Of a stretch of 64,000 bases of DNA, positions 43,001 to 49,854 are shown piece after piece; position 1 is the first letter of the stretch; the number at the start of each line of letters is the position of its first letter. The position numbers and the translations under genes were made by a program. The notes under the pieces were generated by a model. It saw only the letters and a program-made list of their open reading frames with translations, was not told where the DNA came from and ran no database searches. Source of the DNA: Chitinophaga barathri (GTDB lineage: Bacteria > Bacteroidota > Bacteroidia > Chitinophagales > Chitinophagaceae). The stretch is taken from contig NZ_RMBX01000011.1 in assembly GCF_003807585.1 (NCBI RefSeq), forward strand, positions 186,001-250,000, given 5' to 3'.

Positions 43001-45996
43001 TGTTATGCAACGGCGATAATACCGGCAGTATATCCGTTGTGACCGCAGGCGGCACAGCACCGTATACCTACTTATGGAACAATGGCGCCACCACGGCAAC
43101 AGTCAATAATCTTATAGCAGGTGTTTATACCGCGACCATCACGGATGTAAATGGTTGTGACACCGCCATCAGTGTAACGGTCACAGAACCTGATACATTG
43201 GGCTTCACGATCTCACAGGTGAATGTGAACTGCAACGGCGGCAATACCGGGTCGGCCACCATAACGGCCACCGGCGGCACCAGCCCGTACAGCTATCTCT
43301 GGTCTACAGGGGCTACAACGGCCACCATCAATGACCTGGCGGCGGGTACTTACACGGTGACCATCAGTGATGCCAATGGCTGTGATACCACCACCACGGT
43401 TGTCATTACAGAGACGGCGGCAATCACAGCAGCCATCACGCAGAGCAATGTGTTATGTAACGGCGGCAATACCGGCAGTATTTCCCTTTCAGTAACGGGT
43501 GGCACGGCACCATATACCTACCTCTGGAACAATGGCGCCGCCACGGCAACGGTCAATAACCTTACAGCAGGCGTTTATACCGCTACCATCACCGATGTAA
43601 ATGGTTGTGATACCGCCATCAGTGTGACGATCACAGAACCGGATTCATTGAGCTTTACGACCTCACAGGTGGATGTGAACTGCCATGGCGGTAATACTGG
43701 CTCCGCGACAGTGACGGCCACCGGCGGCACCGCCCCTTATAATTATCTCTGGTCCAACGGTGGTACAACCGCCACTATTAATAATCTCACTGCCGGGGCC
43801 TATACGGTTACCATTACAGACGGCAATGGTTGTGATACCACGGCAACTGTGGCCATAACAGAAACGGATGTTATTACCGCAGCCATCACCCAAAACAATG
43901 TTTTATGTAGCGGCGGCAATACGGGCAGTATATCCGTTGTGACCGCGGGCGGTACAGCGCCGTATACCTACTTATGGAACAATGGCGCCACCACCGCAAC
44001 AGTCAATAATCTTACAGCCGGTATGTATACCGCCACCATTACTGATGCAAATGGTTGTGATACCGCCATCAGTGTAACAGTTACAGAGCCGGATACATTA
44101 GGCTTCACTACCTCGCAGGTGAATGTGAATTGCAACGGCGGCAATACCGGTTCGGCCACCATAACGGCTACCGGCGGCACCAGCCCGTACAGCTACCTTT
44201 GGTCCACCGGGGCTACCTCCGCTACCATCAATAATCTCGCGGCAGGTAATTATTCGGTAACTATCAGCGACGCCAACGGTTGTGATACCACCGCCACGGT
44301 TGTCATAACTGAGACGGCAGCCATTACAGCGGCCGTAACCCAAAACAATGTGTTATGTAACGGCGGCAATACCGGCAGCATATCCGTAGTGCCCGCTGGC
44401 GGTACGGCGCCGTATACTTACTTATGGAACAACGGCGCTACCACGGCAACGGTCAATAATCTTACAGCAGGCATTTACACAGCCACCATCACGGATGCCA
44501 ATGGTTGTGATACGGCTATCAGTGTAACGATCACGGAGCCGGGCATATTAAGCTACACGACTTCAAAAGTGGATGTGATCTGCAATGGCGGTAATACAGG
44601 CTCGGCCACCGTAACGGTTACAGGCGGCACAGCCCCGTATACTTACCTGTGGAGTAATGGCGGTACTACCAGTACCATCAGCAATCTCACGGCGGGAACT
44701 TATACTGCTACCATCACGGATGCCAATGGCTGCGATACCCTGGCAACGATCACGCTCACCGAAACCGCCCCCATCCTGATCACCACCACGCAAACCAATG
44801 CGGATTGCAGCGGCAGTAACACCGGTTCAGCATCTGTAGCAGTGAGCGGAGGTACGGCGCCTTATACCTATTTGTGGAGTAATGGAGCAACCACATCTGC
44901 TATAAGCAATCTGTCTGCGGGCACCTATTCAGTCAGGGTAACCGATGCAACTGGTTGCAGTGCTGAAGCCAGCGTAGTGATATTGTTCGGTAGTTTCGAT
45001 GCGACCATGACGGTGGCCGATGAAAATGGCAATGGCGCTGCTGAAGAAAATGAACTGCTGACGTATACCATCCGCGTGAGAAATACGGGCACAGCCCCGA
45101 TTGCCAATGTGATCGTCACGGATCCTGTACCGGTGAATACCGCCTTTGTGAATTCAACGAATGGCTCTGTGAATAATAATGTGGTCAGCTTCACAGATAC
45201 TAACCTGGGCGCGGGGGAAACAAGGGATTATACTTTCACCGTAAGGGCAAACTCAAACCTCCAGGGAGTAAGCGGGATCGATAATACCGCTACGGTGAAA
45301 ACGGGCGCCGATGCTCCGGCGGGTTGTACCAGGAACCCGGATGTATCCATACCGGTACAGGACCGGAGGGTAGACCTCAGCATCCTGAAACAGACAGATA
45401 CCAAACCGATCACGGTACCGGACCGGTATGAATATACCATCACCGTAACCAATGTGGGCGCGACAGCTTACCCTGTAACCATAACGGATGTTTTACCGGC
45501 CCAGATCAGCTACCTCAGCAATACCGCCAGCAGGGGCGTGGCAGAATATGATGTAAATACCCGGACGCTTACCTGGAGACTGGATTCATTGCACGACGGC
45601 GAAAACGAAACGCTTACGCTGCGCGTACAGGCAGAAGCCATGGGCACTGTTGTGAACACGGCCAGGGTATCCAGCCCGCAGGTGGATATAGATGCGGCTA
45701 ACAACACATCTACCGTTGAAAGGGAAGTGATACCGTTCAAGATCCCGAATGTATTTACACCCAATGGCAACGGGCGGAATGATAAGTTCGTGATCAGGGG
45801 GCTTGAACTGTATGTCGAAAACGAATTGCTGGTATTCAACCGGTGGAATGCGAATGTGTACCACAAGAAAAATTACCAGAACGACTGGGATGGCAGTGGC
45901 CTGAACGAAGGCACGTACTTCTATATATTGAAGGTGAAAGACAGCGATAACGTATGGCATACCTATAAAGGGAATGTATTGATATTAAGGCACTGA
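34060..45996 (+). CDS. Giant SprB-repeat adhesin with T9SS sorting domain
   Basis: A 3978-residue protein. Signal peptide MKIKLLVLAASLLVVLNVKA, then about 48 SprB-type repeats of about 75 residues (22-3645), each built around GGTAPYTYxWSxG and AGTYTxTITDANGC with a conserved Cys pair. Two DUF11-like domains follow (3646 to about 3885; LLTYTIRVRNTGTAPIANVI, YEYTITVTNVGATAYPVTIT). The last 86 residues (3893-3978: FKIPNVFTPNGNGRNDKFVI, LNEGTYFYILKV, TYKGNVLILR) are the gliding-motility-associated type-B T9SS sorting domain. SprB is the mobile surface adhesin of gliding Bacteroidota; here the order adhesin, PorP/SprF-like, PorE-like matches that module. A stretched structured leader precedes it. 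Confidence 0.95.
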   Translation: MKIKLLVLAASLLVVLNVKAQQLGITISHSDVSCFSGSDGSATANATGGLPPYTYSWSNGATTRTINNLVAGQYTCTVTGLGGNTAQATVTIAQPPVISFTTSKTDVRCFATASGSATVTVSGGTAPYTYNWSPRGGTGATANNLTAGTYTCTITDAHGCDTTATVEITAPTQVTFTVTQTNVLCNGGTSGSATVNVTGGTAPYTYDWSGGAGNGATVSNLSAGTYNCNITDANGCNSVASVTITEPSAITFSTSVTDVLCNGGATGSATVNASGGTAPYTYSWSSVGGTAATAGNLAAGTYTCTITDANDCEAIATVIVVEPAALAATASKTDVLCFGGATGSATVNVSGGTAPYTYSWSPGGGTGATANNLAAGTYTCTVTDANGCETTATVTIAQPSAAIGVTTSQVDVLCNGAATGSATVTVTGGTAPYTYSWSPGGGTAATAGNLTAGVYICTITDNNGCVTTASVTITEPDALGVNTSKTDVLCFGEATGTATVAVSGGVAPYTYSWSPGGGTGATAGNLAAGTYTCTITDANGCVTTASVTVNEPTALTFTPTQTNILCFGTATGSATVTPAGGTAPYSYSWSSGATGATANNLIAGTYTCTITDANGCEVIATITVTQLPQITFTTTQTNVLCTGGTAGSATVNVSGGTAPYTYSWLPSGGTAATANGLSAGTYTCTITDANGCDTAAVVIITEPTALAATATKTNVTCNRANDGTATAVVSGGVAPYTYSWTPGGQTTATITGLGPGTYTCTATDANGCIITGTVSIVEPTLLTATSSATGISCNGGSDGSVTASGDGGTAPYTYSWSNGATTATSDNLSAGTYTCTVTDANGCTATTSATVNEPSPVTGTTSNTDVTCNGLANGTATVNPGGGTAPYTYLWSNGGTTQTINNLAPGDYTVTITDANGCTFDVTAPATITEPPALSANETHTNVLCNGEPTGTATAIVTGGTAPYSYQWSPSGGTGAIATGLAGGNYTCNITDANGCVTSVAVTIEQHGSLTASFTASDVSCKGASDGSATATPSGGTAPYTYSWAPGGETTPTINNLAPGTYTCTITDVNGCTIRQTVEVDEPELLTAKDSIISNVSCNGLSDGIAMVTPKGGTAPYTYAWSPGGATTQTVSGLAPGTYTCVVTDANGCTTTTTTTITEPPVLDGNTSHTNVTTAGGSDGTATASGTGGTAPYSYSWSPGGATTSTITGLATGTYTCTITDANGCTTTESVTITDPTGGALTVTAAHTNISCNGANDGTASVSALGGTAPYTYSWSPGGGTTATITGLGPGTYTCTVTDNAGGVETVSVTVSEPAPITASATGTDATCNGGSDGSAVVVVAGGTPAYTYNWSNGATNDTVYNLIAGTYTCDITDANGCTTQATVTIGQPAALAATTTQTNSSCNGSNNGIATVNVTGGTAPYSYSWSPSGGPGKTATGLTPGTYTCTITDVNNCITTVDVTITEPAALAATADVTSISCNGANDGTGTAIITGGTAPYTYIWDPGGQTTPTISNLGPGTYTARVTDANGCKVIGTFEITQPATLTASISHVNTTCNGDTDGSATANAAGGTAPYTYSWSNGATTQTITGLAPGAYTCTVTDANSCTATANVTIAEPAVVSAGVSKVNVNCNGGTDGSITLSGTGGTAPYTYLWGDGQTTATITNLAAGTYTCTITDSQGCTGVVNVTITQPIAIAAIVSQTDVDCNGNFTGTAFVAASGGTGPYTYNWAPSGGTGSIATGLAAGVYTCTITDTRGCTGIATVTILQPDVLTVDIDPVNVTCNGANDGTVTLTPSGGTAPYTYLWSTGSTSATVTGLTPGTHSFTITDANNCQIVQSIEITQPAVLTATSSHTNISCAGGNNGTATATPAGGTAPYTYSWTSGATTATATGLTAGTYTCTVTDANGCTATTSTTLSQPAPLAVVVAKNNVSCNGAADGTAGVTVSGGESPYTYLWSNSATTASISGLAPGAYSCTIIDARGCDTSISVTITEPAALAVTTAQTNELCNGAATGAATVTVTGGTLPYTYSWSPSGGTGARANNLTAGTYTCTITDANGCQITATVTITEPPAITFTTTQTDVDCNGNNTGAATVTASGGVGPYTYRWSPAGGTGATANNLTAGTYTCTITDANSCVATATVVITQPDVLSAATSKVNVNCNGGNTGSATVTVTGGTAPFTYLWSNGGTAATINNLTAGVYTVAIGDANGCTTNATAVITQKTAVTATVTQDNVLCNGGNTGSISAVAAGGTAPYTYLWNNGETTPTIYDLPAGTYTATITDVNGCTGTVSATITEPVALSATTSQVNVNCNGGNTGSATITVTGGTGPYQYNWSTGATTATINNLIAGTYTVTATDENGCNISETVIITETAAITATVSQDNVLCNGGNTGSISLAPSGGTAPYTYLWSNGATTATITGLTAGRYTCTITGANGCTGSVSARITEPDAISTSTSLVNVNCNGGNTGSATVTVTGGTGPYNYLWSNGANTATINDLIAGVYTVTVTDANGCVAAETAIITETAAITAAVTQSDVLCNGGNTGSISLSVTGGTAPYTYLWNNGATTAAINDLTAGIYSVTITDANACDTAISITVAEPDSLGFTTSQVDVNCNGGNTGSATVTATGGTSPYSYLWSTGGTTATINNLTAGTYTVTITDANGCDTTATVTITETAPITVTVTQDNVLCNGDNTGSISVVTAGGTAPYTYLWNNGATTATVNNLTAGTYTATITDVNGCDTAISVTVTEPDTLTFTTSQVNVNCNGGNTGSATVNADGGTRPYRHLWSTGAMTATINGLTAGTYTCTITDANGCDTTATVIITETDAITAAITQNNVLCNGGNTGSISVATAGGTAPYTYLWNNGATTATVNNLTAGVYTATITDVNGCDTAISVTITEPDSLSFTTSQVNVNCNGGNTGSATVTVTGGTSPYSYLWSNGGTTATINNLIAGTYTVTITDANGCDTTASVILTETAPITVTVTQDNVLCNGDNTGSISVVTAGGTAPYTYLWNNGATTATVNNLIAGVYTATITDVNGCDTAISVTVTEPDTLGFTISQVNVNCNGGNTGSATITATGGTSPYSYLWSTGATTATINDLAAGTYTVTISDANGCDTTTTVVITETAAITAAITQSNVLCNGGNTGSISLSVTGGTAPYTYLWNNGAATATVNNLTAGVYTATITDVNGCDTAISVTITEPDSLSFTTSQVDVNCHGGNTGSATVTATGGTAPYNYLWSNGGTTATINNLTAGAYTVTITDGNGCDTTATVAITETDVITAAITQNNVLCSGGNTGSISVVTAGGTAPYTYLWNNGATTATVNNLTAGMYTATITDANGCDTAISVTVTEPDTLGFTTSQVNVNCNGGNTGSATITATGGTSPYSYLWSTGATSATINNLAAGNYSVTISDANGCDTTATVVITETAAITAAVTQNNVLCNGGNTGSISVVPAGGTAPYTYLWNNGATTATVNNLTAGIYTATITDANGCDTAISVTITEPGILSYTTSKVDVICNGGNTGSATVTVTGGTAPYTYLWSNGGTTSTISNLTAGTYTATITDANGCDTLATITLTETAPILITTTQTNADCSGSNTGSASVAVSGGTAPYTYLWSNGATTSAISNLSAGTYSVRVTDATGCSAEASVVILFGSFDATMTVADENGNGAAEENELLTYTIRVRNTGTAPIANVIVTDPVPVNTAFVNSTNGSVNNNVVSFTDTNLGAGETRDYTFTVRANSNLQGVSGIDNTATVKTGADAPAGCTRNPDVSIPVQDRRVDLSILKQTDTKPITVPDRYEYTITVTNVGATAYPVTITDVLPAQISYLSNTASRGVAEYDVNTRTLTWRLDSLHDGENETLTLRVQAEAMGTVVNTARVSSPQVDIDAANNTSTVEREVIPFKIPNVFTPNGNGRNDKFVIRGLELYVENELLVFNRWNANVYHKKNYQNDWDGSGLNEGTYFYILKVKDSDNVWHTYKGNVLILRH
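40741..44790 (+). repeat. 450-bp higher-order tandem repeat inside the adhesin
   Basis: The landmark CAGxxCAATG or close relatives (start of the NVLCNGGNTGS motif) occurs at 40741, 41191, 41641, 42091, 42541, 42991, 43441, 43891, 44341 and 44791, a spacing of exactly 450 bases each time. A second landmark (TACCGCCATC type) recurs at 41811, 42261, 42711, 43161, 43611, 44061 and 44511 with the same period. Each unit is a dimer of two different 75-residue SprB repeats. Earlier repeats (34.1-40.7 kb) are single and more diverged. Confidence 0.95.
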
Positions 45997-46080
45997 TGAC
46001 GGCAGGCTTGTGGCGTGTGCAGGATGAAAGGATGTAATGACGGTGTTGTACTATTTGTTGACAATGAATAAATACAAGCT

Positions 46081-47061
46081 ATGACAAAGAAATTGATGAC
46101 GCTGTTGGTTTGTTTTACAGCCTTTACATCTGCGAGGGCCCAGCAGGATGCGCAATTTAGCCAGTATATTTTCAGTGGCCTGTATATCAACCCGGCTTAT
46201 GCCGGCTACAGGGAAGTGTGGAACATCAATGCATTCTACCGAAACCAATGGGCGGGGTTTCCCGGTGCGCCAAAATCCATATCGCTTGCGGTAGATGGAG
46301 TGGCAAGGGAAAAACGTTATGGCCTCGGACTCAATATCGCAAACGATGAAATCGGCTTGCAGGGCACTTCCTCGATGTATGCGAGTTATGCTTTCCGTAT
46401 TCCCATACAGGATGCGGAAAGCGGCAAAACGTTCGCTATCGGCGTCAGCGCAGGCGTCATTCAGAACAGGATAAAAGTAAGTGACTATGATCCTACCGAA
46501 CCTGTGAGTGACGACGATCTCCTGTATAATTCGCTGAGGACAAAATTTACCCCCGACGCAAGGATAGGCGTGTATTACAGTACGAACACATTCTTTGCCG
46601 GGCTTTCCGCCGATAACCTTATCGCATCGGCATATACCGGGGGCAAAGACCCGGAGAATATTTTTACGGAACGGAAAATACACCTGTATGCCACGGTAGG
46701 CGCATTGATCCCGCTTTCTGAAGCCATACAGCTGAAGCCCACGCTCCTGGTAAAGGAAGATTTCGCAGGCCCGACCAGTCTTGATATCAATGCTTTTGTA
46801 CTGATAAATAAGATAATATGGGTGGGTGGCGGTTATAGAACGGCCGTATTGAATAAACCGCTGATACAGGACGATCTGAGGAAAGCGGGCGCTTTTGTAG
46901 GGATGGCCGAGGTTTTTATAGGGCAGAAGTTACGGATCGGGTATGCGTATGAGTACACCACCAATGTGGTCGGAATGAGCGGATACCCGACCAATGAACT
47001 GTCCATCAGTTATTTCTTTATCAATCCAAAAGCCAAAATGTTGTCACCAAGATACTTTTAA
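46081..47061 (+). CDS. PorP/SprF-like T9SS outer membrane protein
   Basis: 326 residues with a signal peptide (MTKKLMTLLVCFTAFTSARA), then the family start QQDAQFSQYIFSGLYINPAYAGYR and a barrel-like beta pattern to the end (LSISYFFINPKAK). SprF is needed for secretion and surface location of SprB in Flavobacterium, and PorP-type proteins belong to T9SS. It lies 84 bases behind the adhesin stop and 54 bases before the PorE-like gene, so the three are a single module. It probably serves the adhesin next to it, as in sprB-sprF pairs. Confidence 0.93.
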   Translation: MTKKLMTLLVCFTAFTSARAQQDAQFSQYIFSGLYINPAYAGYREVWNINAFYRNQWAGFPGAPKSISLAVDGVAREKRYGLGLNIANDEIGLQGTSSMYASYAFRIPIQDAESGKTFAIGVSAGVIQNRIKVSDYDPTEPVSDDDLLYNSLRTKFTPDARIGVYYSTNTFFAGLSADNLIASAYTGGKDPENIFTERKIHLYATVGALIPLSEAIQLKPTLLVKEDFAGPTSLDINAFVLINKIIWVGGGYRTAVLNKPLIQDDLRKAGAFVGMAEVFIGQKLRIGYAYEYTTNVVGMSGYPTNELSISYFFINPKAKMLSPRYF

Positions 47062-47115
47062 CGCAAACAGCAGACAAAAAAACAGATGTGTCATTATTCT
47101 AAAATACGGTGCATA

Positions 47116-49080
47116 ATGGTAAGGCCAAAGCATATTTTTATCGCCGGAATGATCTTTATTTTCCCGCTATTGTTTCTTGGCGCCCGTGCCCAGTATGCAC
47201 TGGGAGAAGCGAAAGAGCAAAGCAACCTGTACAATTATGCCAAAGCTATTCCCTTATACGAAAGGGCATACAAAAAAAAGAAAACAGCGGAAGCGGCGAG
47301 AGGATTGGCGGAGGCTCACTATAAACAGCTGGATTTTGCCGCCGCTGAAACCTGGTATGCCACACTCGTTACCCTGCCGGACCATACCGCGCAGGATGAA
47401 TTTAATTATGCGGAGGTGCTGGTCAGAAACGCAAAATATGCGGAGGCAAAGTCATGGCTTGTAAAATTGGATACTGCTAAGATAACATCCAATACGGCGC
47501 TGGTTTCTACTTTGATCAGCAGCTGCGATTCCGCAGCGAATTGGATAAACCGTCCCCGGCGGGGCGATCTGGGGAATCTTTACCAGCTCAATTCGGCAAA
47601 CGCCGATTGGGCGCCTGTGAAACAATCGGATCAGATTATTTTTACTTCAAACAGGCCTACGGCTTTAAAACAAAGGCAACCCTTTTTCCGCAATTCGAAT
47701 ATCCGGTCGGCCACTTACGGTTGGACAGGCGCCGGTTACCAGCATCTTTATTCCTCCCGGAACACAGACAGCACCAGCATTGCTATGCTGGATACAGCCC
47801 TGGTACATGGGTATTATCATACAGCGGGTGCGAGTTTTACAGCAGACGGAAAGGAGATGTTTTTTTGTGGTACAAGGTATATAAAAAAGAAAGCGAAGTT
47901 TCTTGGCAAGGAGCCTGATTATGAAATCAACATCGAAATGTTCCACGCCAGGTGGGATGCTGAAAAGAACAAATGGGGCCAGCCTGTAAGGTTCCCTTAT
48001 AATGATATACTTAATAATTCTGTAGGAGACCCCTTTATCTCACCGGACGGTCAGACGCTTTATTTGATATCAGACGCTCCTGCAAACGGTTTGGGCGGAA
48101 CGGATATCTATTACTGCAAAAGGTTGAACGATACCGGGTGGTCGCAGCCGGTAAATATGGGCGGCGATATTAATACACCGGGTAATGAACGCACCCCGCA
48201 CATGGACGGCCAGGGAAACCTGTATTTTGCCAGTGACGGCCGCGTGGGTTTGGGAGGGCTGGATATTTATAAAGCATTTCCCCAGGCGGACGGCCGCTGG
48301 GAAGTCATTAATGTGGGGGCACCGATTAATAGCTCACAGGACGATTTTTCACCCTTTTTTAATAAAGGATATCATGGGTACTTTGCATCCAACCGGCCGT
48401 CGGGAAAGGGGAGCGATGACCTGTACCAGTTCAACGCAATATTGATACTGGAAGGAGAGGTGCTTCATGTAAAAACCGGGGCGCCGGTGAACAGCGCGGC
48501 AGTTACATTAAATAATAATACTAAAAGCACGCCTGTGGCCGTTACCACCGGGGCGGACGGGAAATTTACCTTTATCCTTGATACAGCTGCTGATTATAGC
48601 CTGAATGCAATTAAAACAGGCCTTATAGGTTCAGGTACGGAGAATTTTTCAACGTTGTACATGGAGGACTCTACTATTATTCACAGGACATTGTACCTTG
48701 ACGATATCCCCCTGGTTCCGGTAATTCCGGTTGCCATAGAGAATATTTATTACAACTTTGACCGGTCGAACATCCGGAAGGACGCCATTAATCCACTGGA
48801 CCACATTGTGGTTTTAATGAAGGAAAATCCTACATGGCATCTCGATATTACTTCCCATACGGATTCCAGGGGTTCGGACAGGTATAATATGAGGCTGTCT
48901 GACCGCCGTGCAAGGGCAGCGATGCAATATCTTACATCGCATGGTATTGATGCCAGCCGCTTAAGTGCGACAGGATATGGGGAAACCAGGCTGGTGAACA
49001 AGTGCAGCAATGGTGTACGGTGCTCCGCAGCGGCGCATCAGTTGAACAGGAGGAGTGAATTTAAGATTATCAATGAATGA
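47116..49080 (+). CDS. PorE-like protein: TPR, propeller, CarboxypepD_reg and OmpA domains
   Basis: Start at the ATG 47116 (MVRPKHIFIAGMIFIFPLLF, signal peptide); an ATG at 47086 would add ten residues. 654 residues in order: TPR-like repeats (about 25-130, AKAIPLYERAYKKKKTAEAA), a PD40-type propeller (about 165-440, DPFISPDGQTLYLISDAPAN, TPHMDGQGNLYFASDG), a CarboxypepD_reg domain (about 445-525), and an OmpA C-terminal domain (about 540-654, NIYYNFDRSNIRKDA, ITSHTDSRGSDRYNMRLSDR, RSEFKI) for peptidoglycan binding. This order matches PorE of the Porphyromonas T9SS. It is followed by a terminator, closing the cluster. Confidence 0.9.
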   Translation: MVRPKHIFIAGMIFIFPLLFLGARAQYALGEAKEQSNLYNYAKAIPLYERAYKKKKTAEAARGLAEAHYKQLDFAAAETWYATLVTLPDHTAQDEFNYAEVLVRNAKYAEAKSWLVKLDTAKITSNTALVSTLISSCDSAANWINRPRRGDLGNLYQLNSANADWAPVKQSDQIIFTSNRPTALKQRQPFFRNSNIRSATYGWTGAGYQHLYSSRNTDSTSIAMLDTALVHGYYHTAGASFTADGKEMFFCGTRYIKKKAKFLGKEPDYEINIEMFHARWDAEKNKWGQPVRFPYNDILNNSVGDPFISPDGQTLYLISDAPANGLGGTDIYYCKRLNDTGWSQPVNMGGDINTPGNERTPHMDGQGNLYFASDGRVGLGGLDIYKAFPQADGRWEVINVGAPINSSQDDFSPFFNKGYHGYFASNRPSGKGSDDLYQFNAILILEGEVLHVKTGAPVNSAAVTLNNNTKSTPVAVTTGADGKFTFILDTAADYSLNAIKTGLIGSGTENFSTLYMEDSTIIHRTLYLDDIPLVPVIPVAIENIYYNFDRSNIRKDAINPLDHIVVLMKENPTWHLDITSHTDSRGSDRYNMRLSDRRARAAMQYLTSHGIDASRLSATGYGETRLVNKCSNGVRCSAAAHQLNRRSEFKIINE

Positions 49081-49112
49081 CCATCTTCCGTTTGAAACTG
49101 TATGAATAAAGA

Positions 49113-49136
49113 GCTTCACGAGGGTGAGGCTTTTTT
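49113..49136 (+). terminator. Terminator of the adhesin-PorP-PorE module
   Basis: GCTTCAC (49113-49119), GAGG loop, GTGAGGC (49124-49130), one G.T pair, then six T. Confidence 0.85.
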
Positions 49137-49263
49137 ATTTAGTGAACACTGTGCGTGAAACGCGTAAGAAAGACTGCGGGAACACTTCAGCAGATAGTAT
49201 TAATATGCTTTATGGAAACTCAAGCTGGCGGTGACTTTATTTAGGGCGTCGTAGTAAAACGGT

Positions 49264-49449
49264 CGTCATTGCGAGGAGCAGCGGGGATTTGTGCAGGAGC
49301 CGCGACGAAGCAATCTCCAGATCCTGGCGTACATCCATCCGATGCAGGAGATTGCTTCGTCGCCCCACCCACTTTAGCGCTGCTGCTCCTCGCAATGACG
49401 GGATTGCCCCACCCACTTTAGCGCTGCTGTTCCTCGCAATGACGGGTTT
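49264..49449. repeat. MITE-like nested palindrome with internal 44-bp tandem duplication
   Basis: The outer arms contain GTCATTGCGAGGAGCAGC and its complement (49264-49283, 49382-49400). The inner arms GCGACGAAGCAATCTCC (49302-49318) and GGAGATTGCTTCGTCGC (49347-49363) are perfect 17-bp complements. On the right, a 44-bp unit (49362-49405) is repeated at 49406-49449. The GTCATTGCGAG...GAAGCAATCT text is a kind of dispersed repeat I recognise from many Bacteroidota and other genomes, probably a non-autonomous element. Confidence 0.85.
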
Positions 49450-49499
49450 TTGCGCCAGCGGTGCCCAGGCAGACTACGACTATTTGTATGAATAAGAAT

Positions 49500-49854
49500 C
49501 GCAAATAAGAGCACTTTTTTAATGCTGTTTCTTTGAAAAGATCTAAATCGGAAAAGAAGAAGTATGATAATGCCTAAAGCTCGCCATTAGTGTTCCACTT
49601 TTCTGTACCGCACATTCCATATATGCCGGTTCTTGACAAGATTATGAATTTGTTAATTGCTTCTCTCATGAATGAACTTTTAATTGAATTTGACCAATTT
49701 TGCCCCGCTGACATGAGGTAGCAATTCAGGTAACATCATTATAATCGCTGGCAGCAAGGCTTCCGGCGAATGGCTTTTCTATGTAAACTCTTTCCATCAT
49801 CTACCAGTATAACTGTTCTCGTCACATATTCTGCTCATCATCTAAATCTATTCT
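49500..49854. other. Intergenic region upstream of susC
   Basis: No gene, palindrome or clear promoter was found. It must hold the susC-susD promoter. No sigma or anti-sigma gene is adjacent. Confidence 0.4.

Noticed and set aside
40741..44800. CRISPR-like regular spacing
   Set aside because: The period is 450 bases and the whole unit is coding and repeated; there are no short repeats with unique spacers and no cas genes.
34060..45000. Many antisense and out-of-phase open frames across the adhesin repeats
   Set aside because: The repeat composition (GGC/ACC-rich) keeps other frames open by chance; they repeat with the same period and have no start signals or family features.
49289..49495. 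Open frame inside the nested palindrome
   Set aside because: It consists of the repeat element itself, including its duplicated unit.
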